A stretch of DNA of 64,000 nt from Pseudarthrobacter cellobiosi (GTDB lineage: Bacteria; Actinomycetota; Actinomycetes; Actinomycetales; Micrococcaceae), in NCBI RefSeq assembly GCF_023913755.1, contig NZ_JAMXBJ010000029.1, positions 1 through 64,000 of the forward strand. Reading direction: 5' to 3'. The notes beneath the pieces were generated by a model. That model worked only from the letters and a program-made list of their open reading frames with translations. It was not told the origin of the DNA and made no database searches. The position numbers were made by a program, and so were the translations under genes. Shown here piece by piece: positions 44,758 through 54,690 of the stretch (within the stretch, counting starts at the first letter, position 1; the number at the start of each line of letters is the position of its first letter).

Positions 44758-45193
44758 TTACGCTGCTAACTGGTTGATCTTGTTTTGGTATTCGGCGAGG
44801 GCGCGTGCCGGGGGCAGGCCCCATTTGTTGGCATGGGGGCCTGCGCCGGTTGTACCAGGATTCGATGTATTCCATCACCGCGGTCCTGGCCGCCATGTGA
44901 TTGGGAAAATCGTGGTGGTGGATGCTGCCGCGCCAATTCGGGAGAGCACTCGGTTTTTCCGCGGCCAGATCAGCGTGGATGCGCCGGTACCCGTAAGTGC
45001 CCTCGGACTCCTCGAAGTAGTGCTGGATCCGCGCTGTGAGGGCCTCGCGGCGGGCAAACGTGGCCGATTGCGGACGGGTGGCCCAGTGATAGAAACCGGG
45101 CGTCGGGACGGCCAAGCAGCGGCACATTTTCACCACCGAATTCAGATCGGCGGGCTCGGCTTTTTGGGAATCGATAAATTCATACTTGCTCAC
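44758..45193 (-). pseudogene. IS3-family orfB (transposase) with internal deletion and frameshift
   Basis: Starts VSKYEFIDSQKAE, continues through PTPGFYHWATRP and EGTYGYRRIHADLAAEK, then jumps to the C-terminal SIHHHDFPNHMAARTAVMEY then IESWYNRRRP, so about 130 residues of the DDE catalytic core are gone. An extra C after RRRP throws the frame off; the natural ending (HANKWGLPPARALAEYQNKI, stop at 44758) is in the next frame. Inactive. Confidence 0.85.
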
Positions 45194-45473
45194 TACCGCT
45201 GCTCCCGCGCGAAGTAAGCGCTGGCTTTTTCAAGAAGGCAGTCTCCGCCCGCAGGTCTTGAACTCCGCGCTCGAGCTCCTTCAGCCGGGCCCGTTCCGTC
45301 ACCGTCAGATCCGCCTCCGTGCCACCGTTGGCCTCACGGTACTTGATCAGCCAGTTGCGGAGCGTCTCGGGGCCGACACCGTACGCGGTGGCCACATCCT
45401 TGATCGCCCTGGACGTGTTGATCACCTCACGGCACAGCTCGTCCTTGAACTCCTGGGTAAATCGTCTACGTGA
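45180..45473 (-). pseudogene. IS3-family orfA, 5' truncated and frameshifted
   Basis: Helix-turn-helix IKDVATAYGVGPETLRNWLI and the leucine-rich LKELERGVQDLRAETAFLKK are typical of IS3 OrfA. Upstream, RRRFTQEFKDELCREVINTS is in frame, but no start codon exists before a stop. The A-run after AETAFL has lost one A, so the usual ASAYFAREQR ending, and overlap with orfB, are out of frame. Confidence 0.82.
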
Positions 45474-45487
45474 TGCGGGAAGACGTC

Positions 45488-46111
45488 AGGGACGTCCTTC
45501 CCCCTTCCGGTAATCCCCGCGTTTCTATGGGGCAAGGACTACGCTGCCTGTTCCGCATCCTCAAGGGCCACCGCGTCATATATTTCAACCCGATCAGCAC
45601 GATACGAACCGGCACCCATGAAACCCACCACCCGATGCCTCTGGCCTCCGCCCAGCTCCGCGACGCGATCAACTCAGCAAACCCGGCACGGGCAGCACTC
45701 ACAGCGATCGTGGCCTTTCACGGACTGAAATCCGGGCAACTGCGTAAGGTGCAACTGACCGACATCCACCGGGCGCCTCCATCTGGACCAGCGCACCATC
45801 CCACTGGCCAAACCGGTCCGGACCGGCTCGCCGTCTGGCTGGCCTACCGTAAACAATGCTGGCCGTCGACGAGGAACCCCCACGTCTTCACTAGCAGGCG
45901 CGCGGCCCTGGACAGAGCCCCTGTCGGTGTCCAGCGGATCACCACCTCGATGGGGATGACCGTTCAACAAGCCCGCGAGGACCGGATCCTGCACGAACTG
46001 CATGCCGGTGGCGGCGACCTCCGCCGTATCTGCGACATGTTCGGCCTGCTCATCTCCGGAGCGAACCGCTACTCTACCGTCCTGGCTCAACCAGGCCTCA
46101 ATAGCGGCTAA
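45488..46111 (+). pseudogene. Decayed site-specific integrase (tyrosine-recombinase-like) remnant
   Basis: Plus-strand homology begins near LRCLFRILKGHRVIYFNPIS and includes ARAALTAIVAFHGLKSGQLR (the first catalytic-Arg region is altered) and LAVWLAYRKQCWPSTRNPHV, then EDRILHELHAGGGDLRRICD. Between about 45765 and 45830 the expected strand (GRLHLDQRTIPLAKPVRT) is in another frame, so two compensating shifts exist. No active-site His-x-x-Arg/Tyr set is intact. Truncated at its 5' side at the IS3 border. Confidence 0.65.
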
Positions 46112-46315
46112 CGCCACACACCTAATGTGCTGGCGCGCCCATCACGACCTCCCGACCTCAGAACATGTGGTTCGATAGCAGCTACACGCGCATCTTCTAT
46201 GAGTCAACGCGGGTTCTTGACAGCCAGTCCAGGCCTAAGGAATATCAAAGGTGCCGGTGCGCCTGGCTGTCTCTCGGGAGCCGACCTGCGGTCCGGCTTC
46301 TCGAAGGGATATCGG

Positions 46316-47317
46316 ATGCAGTCAGCACTCCCTCGTCTCAGATCCTTCCGGAGGGTCGCCACAACCGCCGCAGCCCTTCTGGCGGTCTCTGTCGCGGGTT
46401 GCACCAGCGCTCCGGAGCCGCGCGAGTCCAGGTCCCCTGCGGGTGATGTTCGGATCGCTGCTGTCGGTGACATGAACGGCGTCAAGACCTCTGAGCCTGA
46501 TAGCCCGTCCGGTCGGAACGCTGCGGCGATCACCCGGCTCGTGCAGAACAACGAGATTGACGCGTTCCTAGGGCTCGGGGACTTCCAGTACGACACCGCG
46601 TACTGCGATGACTACGTGAACTACTGGACGCCACTGTGGGGAGGCACGATGCCCAAGTTGTACTGGGTGTCCGCCCCCAACCACGACTGGCAACCCGGCC
46701 GCAACGAAGACCTCGACAACTTCATGAATGGCCAATGCCCGGGGTCTCCGGAAAAGGCTGCGATCAACCAGCAGCGTGGGTTAATCGGGAACGGGGAACC
46801 GTACTCAAAGGACTTCGGGAACTGGCACTTCGCGTTCCTGTCGTCCGCGCACTGGCGGTACAACCCCACGCGGGCTCGGGCGTTGACGAGGTGGCTGGAC
46901 AAGGACCTCGCTACTGCTAAGGCGGCGGGTAAGCACCTGGCAGTCGTGTACCACGAACCGTACTTCACGTCGAACACGAACGAACATGAGCGGGCCTTTG
47001 ACCACAAGCCGTGGATCGACGTGATGTGGAAGCACCGGGTCCGTCTGACCCTGTCAGCATCACAACACAACTACGAAAGGTCATGTCCGGTGAACAACGC
47101 TGACCAGTGCGTCAGTGACGGGATGACAGCATTCCAGGTTTCCACGGGAGGCATCGGTCTCCGCCCCTTCACTAGCAGTCCGCCGTACATCGTGAAGCGG
47201 TTCAGCGACACCCACGGGTTCCTTCGGATGACACTACGAGACGACGGGTCTTTCGACTGGAACTTCGTTCCAACAGCGGGGACGAGCACGGACGCGGGTA
47301 CGCGTTCCGCACCGTAG
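46316..47317 (+). CDS. Lipoprotein metallophosphoesterase
   Basis: 333 aa from ATG 46316 (MQSALPRLRSFRRVATTAAA). Lipoprotein signal: basic n-region, hydrophobic core and lipobox VAGC (Cys about 29). Calcineurin-like motifs: AAVGDMN (D-x-H replaced by D-x-N), FLGLGDFQY, SAPNHDW (the GNHD equivalent), VVYHEPYF and SASQHNYER (GHxH equivalent). Cell-surface phosphodiesterase/phosphatase or alkaline-phosphatase-D-like role is likely. The 5' segment of the open frame before 46316 is junk from the integrase region. Complete in length despite the decayed surroundings. Confidence 0.82.
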   Translation: MQSALPRLRSFRRVATTAAALLAVSVAGCTSAPEPRESRSPAGDVRIAAVGDMNGVKTSEPDSPSGRNAAAITRLVQNNEIDAFLGLGDFQYDTAYCDDYVNYWTPLWGGTMPKLYWVSAPNHDWQPGRNEDLDNFMNGQCPGSPEKAAINQQRGLIGNGEPYSKDFGNWHFAFLSSAHWRYNPTRARALTRWLDKDLATAKAAGKHLAVVYHEPYFTSNTNEHERAFDHKPWIDVMWKHRVRLTLSASQHNYERSCPVNNADQCVSDGMTAFQVSTGGIGLRPFTSSPPYIVKRFSDTHGFLRMTLRDDGSFDWNFVPTAGTSTDAGTRSAP

Positions 47318-47703
47318 TAAAAGCCACCGCCAAGCCCTCCCAGACCCAGGGGCACCATGAAAGTTGGGAGACCGCATGCGCATCGAGGAGCCGTGCTAAG
47401 CGACCGTGCGGCCCCATCCTGATAGGCGTAGTTACCACAGTGTGGGCAGGCAACATCCTCGCGGACATGTTGCAACTGAACGACTACCAACCGTCTGAGG
47501 CGGTGAATGGAATTTTTATGGCCCGTTTGCCGCTGCCCTGCTGCGGGAGCCGCGGGCTTCGTAGCGTTCCCATTTCCACCCCTGCAGATCACCCTGCGTC
47601 CGACGGCGGTGCTGCCGCCGGCTTTTCTGCCATCCGCAGGCCTGTCAGCGACGGGGCATACCGCCTTCAAGGGCGGGGTGGCGAGGACCTGCTGCAGTGC
47701 CTG
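47318..47703. other. 386-base stretch, nothing recognised
   Basis: Between the metallophosphoesterase stop and the DUF222 remnant. Open frames here are low-complexity or shadows and no start has a ribosome binding site. No repeat or hairpin stands out. Confidence 0.4.
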
Positions 47704-48491
<788 letters not shown>

Positions 48492-48777
48492 CTCCCGTTG
48501 GTACCGTTCAGCTTGAAAAATTCCGCCGCGACGCCGGCAACAACTCCTTCAGGTCTTACCTGCTCCACCCAGACGACGAGACGGCTTGGTATCCCCTGGC
48601 GTTCCTGGGGGGCAGAACTTTGATGTTTGTCTTGAGTTTTAGGCAGCGTTTGGAAGGCCGGCTCATCGTTGTCCTGTCCAACAACGAGAGCTGCGCCGTC
48701 ACCCGCTCCGCCACCGCCGGGTCTCGTGAGTCCGTGGTCTGCTGGGGCGACGAAACGCAGATCCCACTGATGATCGA

Positions 48778-49458
48778 CTAAAAGGCCTGACCCGTGGCCC
48801 GGATCGCCACTTCTGAGACGTCGACGCCGGCGGGCTGGGACAAAGCCCAAAGAAACGCCCCGGCCACGGATTCAGGTGCGATAGCGGCGTCGGTCGCTTC
48901 CTTCCACAACGGCGTGTCCACGTGGCCCGGAGCGATGTGCAGTACCCGGACTCCGGTGCCCACGAGCTGTTGGCGGAGCGATTCAGCGTAGCCGGTGACA
49001 GCCCACTTGGTGGCGGTGTACAGATTGCCCGGATACACCTTGCGGCCGGCCGTGCTGCCTATCAGCACGAAGTGGCCGCGGTTGATGGTGAGCTCCGGCA
49101 GCGCAGCCTTCGCCAGGACTGCCGGGCCGTAGACGTTGGTGAGCACCATGTCCCGCCAGCGCTCCGGGTCCCCGTCAGCCAAGTCGCCGGGAACCGAGAA
49201 CCCGGCATTGGCAACCGCCACGTCCAGCCCTCCCATGGCGTCGACCGCGGCAGCGACCGCGCCGCGGGTCTGCTCCCAGTCCCCTGCGTCGGCTGCAACG
49301 CCATTCACGTTCCCCAGCGCCGAACACGACTCAACAAACTCCGCCAGTCGCCGGGCGTCGCGCCCGGTGGTAAACACGGAGTGTCCGGCGCGGAGGGACT
49401 CGCGGACCAGGGCGGCACCGATCCCGCTGGTGCCGCCCGTGACAAGTATGCGAAGCAT
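48778..49458 (-). CDS. SDR family oxidoreductase
   Basis: 226 aa, classical short-chain dehydrogenase. TGGTSGIGAAL (TGxxxGxG, residues 7-17), VANAGFS (NAG), and the catalytic YTATKWA (YxxxK) with the upstream Ser in VLIGSTAGRK are all present, so it should be active with NAD(P)H. Last gene of the minus-strand operon: its ATG overlaps the upstream aldehyde dehydrogenase stop (TGATG). The substrate is presumably an intermediate of that pathway; nothing in the sequence names it. Confidence 0.88.
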   Translation of the reverse strand: MLRILVTGGTSGIGAALVRESLRAGHSVFTTGRDARRLAEFVESCSALGNVNGVAADAGDWEQTRGAVAAAVDAMGGLDVAVANAGFSVPGDLADGDPERWRDMVLTNVYGPAVLAKAALPELTINRGHFVLIGSTAGRKVYPGNLYTATKWAVTGYAESLRQQLVGTGVRVLHIAPGHVDTPLWKEATDAAIAPESVAGAFLWALSQPAGVDVSEVAIRATGQAF

Positions 49459-50963
49459 CAGTAAGGGTCCGCGATGCCGATGTAGCGGGTCTCGAGGTAC
49501 TCCTCGATGCCCTCCGTGCCGCCTTCGCGGCCCAGGCCGGACTGCTTGACGCCGCCGAACGGGGCCGCCGGGTTGGACACGATGCCGGTGTTCAGGCCGA
49601 ACATCCCCACGTCCACCTTTTCGGAGAGCCGCAGCCCGCGGTTGAGGTCGCAGGTGTAGGCGTAGGCCACCAGGCCGAACTCCGTGTCGTTGGCAAGGGC
49701 GATCGCCTCGGCTTCGGTCCGGAAGCTGACCACCGGCGCCACGGGACCGAAGACCTCCTCTTGCAGGATGCGCGCAGTGGCGGGCACATTGCTCAGGACC
49801 GTGGGCGGGTAGAAGTACCCGTCACCGTCCGACGGCGCTCCGCCGGTGAGTGCCGTGGCTCCCCCGGCGACCGCGTCCCGGACCAGTTCGTCCACCTTCG
49901 CCCGGCTCTTGGCATCGATCAGCGGCCCGATGTTGGTGCCTTCCGCCGAGCCGCGGCCCAACTTCAGGGACGCCATCCGTTCCGCGAGGCGCCGGCTGAA
50001 CTCGCCGAGCAGCGATTCGTGCACGATGAAGCGGTTGGCAGCGGTACAGGCCTCGCCCATGTTCCGCAGCTTGGCCAGCATGGCGCCGTCCAGGGCGGCA
50101 TCCAGGTCGGCGTCCTCGAACACCAGGAAGGGCGCGTTCCCGCCAAGTTCCATGGAGGTCCGCAGCACCTGGTGGGCGGAGTCGGCGATGAGTTGACGGC
50201 CCACGCCGGTGGACCCGGTGAAGGAGAGCTTGCGGAGGCGGCTGTCCCGGACCAGGGGTCCCGTCACCTCGCCCGGACGCGTGGTTGGGATCACGTTCAG
50301 GACGCCGGCAGGCAGGCCGGATTCCCGGAAGACTTCGGTGAGCAGGAGCGCCGTCAGCGGGGTCAGGTTGGCGGGCTTGAGCACCATGGTGCAGCCGGCC
50401 GCGATGGCCGGGGCGATCTTGCGGGTGGCCATGGCCAGCGGGAAGTTCCACGGCGTGATGAACAGGCACGGGCCGACGGGGCGCTTGGTGACCAGCAACC
50501 GGGACTTGCCGTCCGGTGCCGTGGAGTAGCGGCCGGAGATGCGGACGGCTTCCTCGGAGAACCAGCGCAGGAACTCGGCACCGTAGGCGACTTCGCCGCG
50601 GGATTCGGCCAGCGGCTTGCCCATTTCCAAGGTCATGGCGAGGGCGAAATCCTCGGCCCGGGCGGTGACCAGTTCGAAGGCGCGGCGCAGGATCTCGCCG
50701 CGTTCGCGCGGCGGCGTCGATGCCCAGCTGTCCTGGACCCGCGCGGCGGCGGCAAGCGCACGGTCGCCATCGGCCGGGGAGGCGTCGGCGATCCAAGCCA
50801 GGGTGGCACCAGTGGAGGGATCCTCGACGGCGGAGGTGCCGCCGTCAGACGCGTCCGTCCACTCGCCGTCGATGAAAAGCTGCGTCGGCAGTGTCGCGAG
50901 GAACTCCCGCTCCTTGTTGGTGACGGACGTTTCGGCCAGGGCGGGGGCAAGGGTGTTTTCCAC
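49458..50963 (-). CDS. NAD(P)-dependent succinate-semialdehyde dehydrogenase-like aldehyde dehydrogenase
   Basis: 501 aa, GTG start 50963 directly after the upstream stop. ALDH motifs: FITPWNFPLAMATRKIAPA, SFTGSTGVGRQL, MELGGNAPFLVFEDAD (Glu) and NMGEACTAANRF (Cys). The C-terminal PFGGVKQSGLGREGG and the overall pattern are those of GabD-type succinate/glutarate-semialdehyde dehydrogenases. In this operon the true substrate may be another semialdehyde. It could also oxidise succinate semialdehyde made by HpaI 15 kb away, though nothing ties the two loci together. Confidence 0.85.
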   Translation of the reverse strand: MENTLAPALAETSVTNKEREFLATLPTQLFIDGEWTDASDGGTSAVEDPSTGATLAWIADASPADGDRALAAAARVQDSWASTPPRERGEILRRAFELVTARAEDFALAMTLEMGKPLAESRGEVAYGAEFLRWFSEEAVRISGRYSTAPDGKSRLLVTKRPVGPCLFITPWNFPLAMATRKIAPAIAAGCTMVLKPANLTPLTALLLTEVFRESGLPAGVLNVIPTTRPGEVTGPLVRDSRLRKLSFTGSTGVGRQLIADSAHQVLRTSMELGGNAPFLVFEDADLDAALDGAMLAKLRNMGEACTAANRFIVHESLLGEFSRRLAERMASLKLGRGSAEGTNIGPLIDAKSRAKVDELVRDAVAGGATALTGGAPSDGDGYFYPPTVLSNVPATARILQEEVFGPVAPVVSFRTEAEAIALANDTEFGLVAYAYTCDLNRGLRLSEKVDVGMFGLNTGIVSNPAAPFGGVKQSGLGREGGTEGIEEYLETRYIGIADPY

Positions 50964-52151
50964 TTAGAGCGCTTTCTCGAGGATGGTGCGGATTTCGACG
51001 GCGGTGGGCGGCACCGGGGTGTTGTTGATGACGGAATCGGCCAGGGTGTCTTCCACGAGCGAGTCCAGGTCGGCTTCGGTCACGCCGAAATCGGCCAGCC
51101 GCGCGGTCATGCCCACTTCGCGGGCCAAGCCGGCGACGGCGGTCACGGTCGCCTCCGCGTTGGTCTCCACCGTGGCTGCTGTGTCCCCCACGCCCAGTGC
51201 GAAGGCGAGGCGGGCGGTACGGTCCAGGCGGTTGCGCAGGTTAAGCCGCAGCACGTCCTCGATCACCTGGCAGAGGGCCAGGCCGTGCGGGATGTTGAAG
51301 CGGCCGCCCAGCGGGTGGGCGATGGCGTGCACCAGGCCCAACCCAGTGTGCGAGAACCCGACCCCGGCGATGTGGGAGGCCAGGAGCAGCTGGGACCGCG
51401 CCTCGATGTCCGTTCCGTCGGCGACGGCGCGGGGCAGGAACTCGGCCACCATGGACACCACCTGCAGGGCGATGCCGTCCGAATACGGGTTCTGCCGGAT
51501 GGACAAGTAGGACTCGATGGCGTGCGTGAGGGCGTCCATGCCCGTAGCCGCGGTGGCTTTCGGCGGCAGGCCCAGGGTCAGTTCCGGGTCGAGCACGGCG
51601 GCCTTGGGGAGGGCGGATTCGTGGCCGACGTAGAACTTGCGGTGGGCGTCGACGTCGGTGACCACGCCGAAGGCGTTGACTTCGGCTCCGGTGCCGGCCG
51701 TCGTCGGGACCGCCACGATGGGCAGCGCCGGGTTCGCGAAGTGGTTGCTGTAGTCCAGGCCGGCGCCCCGGGCGGGGTTTACAGCGCCTAGGGAGATTCC
51801 CTTGGCGGCGTCCATGGAGGAGCCGCCGCCCACCGGCACCAGGACGTCCACTCCGGAGGACGCGGCAAGGTCGGAACCGGCGTCCACGCACGTGGTCGTG
51901 GGGTTGGGGGTGACACCGTCGAACACGGTGACGGCCAGCCCAGCGGCCTCAAGGGAGGCGCGGACCGCCGTCACAACGCCGGTGGTCGCGAGGAACGGAT
52001 CCGTGACGATCAGTGCCGACTTGCCGCCGAGCGAGGCCACGATCCCGCCCACCTCGGCCACCCGGCCGCGGCCGAAGTACGCGGTGGGTTTGGGGTCCAA
52101 GGTCAGTTCGGTGGAGGCGAGCTCCGCGTGGATCTGCATCCGGGTGTGCAT
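50964..52151 (-). CDS. Iron-containing alcohol dehydrogenase
   Basis: 395 aa, group III Fe-ADH. GGGSSMDAAKGISL (GGGSxxDxAK, nucleotide binding), VPTTAGTGAEVNAF, DALTHAIESYLS and the metal ligands in GLVHAIAHPLGGRFNIPHGLA are intact. Family members include 4-hydroxybutyrate, 1,3-propanediol, methanol and maleylacetate oxidoreductases. Between a beta-hydroxyacid dehydrogenase and a semialdehyde dehydrogenase it could feed an aldehyde to the latter. Separated by 1 base from the gene above, so co-translated. Confidence 0.9.
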   Translation of the reverse strand: MHTRMQIHAELASTELTLDPKPTAYFGRGRVAEVGGIVASLGGKSALIVTDPFLATTGVVTAVRASLEAAGLAVTVFDGVTPNPTTTCVDAGSDLAASSGVDVLVPVGGGSSMDAAKGISLGAVNPARGAGLDYSNHFANPALPIVAVPTTAGTGAEVNAFGVVTDVDAHRKFYVGHESALPKAAVLDPELTLGLPPKATAATGMDALTHAIESYLSIRQNPYSDGIALQVVSMVAEFLPRAVADGTDIEARSQLLLASHIAGVGFSHTGLGLVHAIAHPLGGRFNIPHGLALCQVIEDVLRLNLRNRLDRTARLAFALGVGDTAATVETNAEATVTAVAGLAREVGMTARLADFGVTEADLDSLVEDTLADSVINNTPVPPTAVEIRTILEKAL

Positions 52152-52152
52152 G

Positions 52153-53136
52153 TCAGGCTCCTTCTGCCGGGGTGGCGGCTGCGGTCCGCAGTTGCACGCC
52201 GATGGCGTCTTCGTAAAGTTTCACGGGGGTCATTTCGCCGGCCTTGTCGCCGTAAAGGGCCTTGGCCCGGCGGTAGAGCTGTTCCACCAGGGAGGACAGT
52301 TCCACGGGGACGCCCACTGAGCGGGCCAGGTCCACGGAGAGTCCCAGGTCCTTGCAGGCGAGGGCGATCGCGAAGCCTTCGTCGTAGTCGCCGTGGTTGA
52401 GGATGGACAGGACGTCGTTCTCGACGAAGTTGGAGTTGGCCGGGCTGGCGATGAGGGCCTGGCGCAGGACTTCGAGGTCCACGCCTGCCTTGACGCCGGT
52501 GCTCAGGACCTCGGCGGTGGCCACGAGGTGGGAGAACCACAGCTGGTTGATCATGAGTTTCACGGCGTAGCCGGCGCCGTGGCCGCCCACATGCAGGATC
52601 CGTTCGGGGTCGCCCATTGCCTCGAAGACGGGGCGGAGGCGTTCGACGTCGGTGCTATCGCCGCCGACGAAGATCTGCAGCATGCCGTTCGCGGCGCCCA
52701 CTGACATGCCGCTGACGGGGGCATCCAGGACGCGGATGCCGCGGGCGGCGCCGGCCTCGCGGAAGCGGTTAGCCACGTCGGGGACGGAAGTGGACATGTC
52801 CACCCAGGTGCCGCCGTCGGGCAGTCCATCCAGGATGCCGCCGGGCGTCATGGCCACCGTTTCGACTTGCTTGGGTGTGGGGAGCATGGTGATGACGACG
52901 TCAGAGCCGGCGGCGACGGCCGCGGCGCTGTCCGCCCACTCGGCGCCGTTGGCGAGGAGTTCCGCGGCGGATTCCTTGCGGACGTCGTTGACGATCAGCT
53001 GGAAGCCGGCGGCCTGGAGGTTCCGGGTCATGCCGGAGCCCATGTTGCCCAGGCCAATGAAACCGATGCGGGCGGTTCCGGGCAGCAGGGGCTGGGTTCG
53101 GGCGCCGGCGGAGGGTTGGTGGGTTGTTGCAGTCAT
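52153..53136 (-). CDS. NAD(P)-dependent beta-hydroxyacid dehydrogenase (3-hydroxyisobutyrate dehydrogenase-like)
   Basis: 327 aa. Rossmann motif GFIGLGNMGSGM (residues 24-35), substrate loop LDAPVSGMSVGAANG, and catalytic lysine in GAGYAVKLMINQ, the standard set of the 3-HIBDH/tartronate-semialdehyde reductase/6PGDH-NAD family. VSGG is changed to VSGM, a small deviation at the carboxylate-binding loop. It reduces semialdehydes or oxidises beta-hydroxyacids. In this operon it would handle a hydroxyacid/semialdehyde pair, unnamed. Confidence 0.88.
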   Translation of the reverse strand: MTATTHQPSAGARTQPLLPGTARIGFIGLGNMGSGMTRNLQAAGFQLIVNDVRKESAAELLANGAEWADSAAAVAAGSDVVITMLPTPKQVETVAMTPGGILDGLPDGGTWVDMSTSVPDVANRFREAGAARGIRVLDAPVSGMSVGAANGMLQIFVGGDSTDVERLRPVFEAMGDPERILHVGGHGAGYAVKLMINQLWFSHLVATAEVLSTGVKAGVDLEVLRQALIASPANSNFVENDVLSILNHGDYDEGFAIALACKDLGLSVDLARSVGVPVELSSLVEQLYRRAKALYGDKAGEMTPVKLYEDAIGVQLRTAAATPAEGA

Positions 53137-53159
53137 ATCAGGTCTCGTTTTCCGGGGAG

Positions 53160-54680
53160 TCAGGCGTCGTCCAGGGCTGTATCGCCGAGGTTGATCCAGG
53201 TGGTTTTGAGGGCGGAGTAGGCATCCAGGGCGTGCAACGAGCGGTCCCTGCCGAAGCCGGATTCCTTGAAGCCGCCGAAGGGGGTGATGATGTCAGCAAC
53301 ATCGAAGGTGTTCACCCAGACGGTCCCGGCGCGCAGTTCGCGCGCCGCCGTGTGAGCCTTGGTGATGTCTTGGGTCCAGATGCTCGCGGCCAGGCCGTAT
53401 TTGGTGTCGTTCGCCATCCGGATGCCCTCCGCGGCGCCACGGAAAGTGCTGACGGCCAGGACCGGGCCGAAGATTTCTTCCTGCCCGATGCGCCCGGCGT
53501 TGTTGACCCTGTCCAGGACTGTGGGCTCGAGGTAGTAGCCGCTTTCGACGCCGACCGGCCGGACCCGGGTGCCGCCGCTAGCAACGCTGATGCCCTCGGA
53601 ATCGGCGATTTTGTAGTAGCCCAGAATGGTTTCCAGCTGCTTGTCGTCGATGATTGCACCGATCTGCGTGGCGGGGTCCAGCGGGTCGCCCAGCTGCAGG
53701 GAGCGGCCCACCTTGATGACCTCTTCCAGCAGCTCGTCGTGCACCCGTTCGTCCACCAGCAGGCGGGAGCCGCCGTGGCAGGTCTGGCCGGCGTTGTAGA
53801 AAATGCCCCAGGCGACTGCGGACGCGCACGCGGCGATGTCGCCGACGTCGTGCAGCACTACTTGGGGTGACTTGCCGCCCAGCTCAAGGGCCACCTGCTT
53901 GCCGTTGGATTCGGAGGCGTAGCGCTGGAAGTAGCGGCCCACCTCCGGGGATCCGGTGAAGGTGATCTTGTCCACCAGCGGATGGCGGCCCAGCGCGGCG
54001 CCGGCCACCTCGCCCAGTCCGGGGATGACGTTGAAGACGCCGTCCGGCACCCCGGCCTCACTGGCGAGTTCGGCCAGGCGGAGGGCGCTGAGGCTGGTCT
54101 GCTCCGACGGTTTGAGGACCACCGAGTTGCCTGCCGCGAGGGCGGGGGCCACCTTCCAGGCGGAGATGATCAGCGGATAGTTCCAGGGCACGACGGCGCC
54201 GATCACGCCGAGCGGTTCGCGCGAGATGATCGCCAGGGCGTTGCGCGGGGTGGGTGCGACGTCGTCGTACACCTTGTCCAGGGCTTCGGCGTACCAGCGG
54301 AAGGTACGGGCGCAGCTGGGGACGTCGACGCCGAGGGCGTCGCTGATGGGGTGGCCGCTGTCGGTGGATTCGAGCAGCGCGAGTTCCTCGAGGTTTTCGA
54401 GGATCAGGTCGGAGAGCCGGGTGAGGACCTGCTGCCGGTGGCGCCGGTCGGTCCGCGACCATGCCCCGGATTCGAAGGCCCGGTGGGCTGCCTCCACGGC
54501 GTCGTCCACGTCCTGTTCCCCGGCGGCCGCCACGTGGGCGGTGACCGAGCCGTCCCGCGGGCTGACGGTGGGGAACGTTTCGCCGTTGCGGGCGTCCCGG
54601 AAGGCGCCGCTGATGTACAGGCCCGTGGACGGACGCTGGGCGGCGGCCCGCTGGACCCAGTCGTTCTTTGTTGCTGTCAT
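53160..54680 (-). CDS. Aldehyde dehydrogenase family protein
   Basis: 506 aa from ATG 54680 with AGGAA upstream (the frame continues upstream but that part is antisense to the enolase gene). VVPWNYPLIISAWKVAPALA, TFTGSPEVGRYFQRYA, LELGGKSPQVVLHDVGD (Glu) and NAGQTCHGGSRLLV (Cys) are intact. It resembles betaine-aldehyde/2-hydroxymuconic-type NAD dehydrogenases more than GabD. With the betaine-type importer upstream, a role on a trimethylammonium aldehyde is a possibility, not shown. Spaced 10 bases from the enolase-superfamily gene. Confidence 0.88.
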   Translation of the reverse strand: MTATKNDWVQRAAAQRPSTGLYISGAFRDARNGETFPTVSPRDGSVTAHVAAAGEQDVDDAVEAAHRAFESGAWSRTDRRHRQQVLTRLSDLILENLEELALLESTDSGHPISDALGVDVPSCARTFRWYAEALDKVYDDVAPTPRNALAIISREPLGVIGAVVPWNYPLIISAWKVAPALAAGNSVVLKPSEQTSLSALRLAELASEAGVPDGVFNVIPGLGEVAGAALGRHPLVDKITFTGSPEVGRYFQRYASESNGKQVALELGGKSPQVVLHDVGDIAACASAVAWGIFYNAGQTCHGGSRLLVDERVHDELLEEVIKVGRSLQLGDPLDPATQIGAIIDDKQLETILGYYKIADSEGISVASGGTRVRPVGVESGYYLEPTVLDRVNNAGRIGQEEIFGPVLAVSTFRGAAEGIRMANDTKYGLAASIWTQDITKAHTAARELRAGTVWVNTFDVADIITPFGGFKESGFGRDRSLHALDAYSALKTTWINLGDTALDDA

Positions 54681-54690
54681 GGCGTGTTCC

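Larger units (their letters stand above)
44720..45480 (-). mobile_element. Remnant of an IS3-family insertion sequence
   Basis: Carries degraded orfA and orfB on the minus strand (listed separately). The total length (about 0.76 kb) is well below the 1.2-1.5 kb of an intact IS3 element because of an internal orfB deletion and a missing orfA 5' end. Terminal inverted repeats were not recognised. It abuts an integrase remnant at about 45480. Confidence 0.8.

Noticed and set aside
49761..51791. A 676-codon plus-strand frame
   Set aside because: Antisense to two clear dehydrogenase genes; low-complexity Gly/Gln/Arg content and no start signal.
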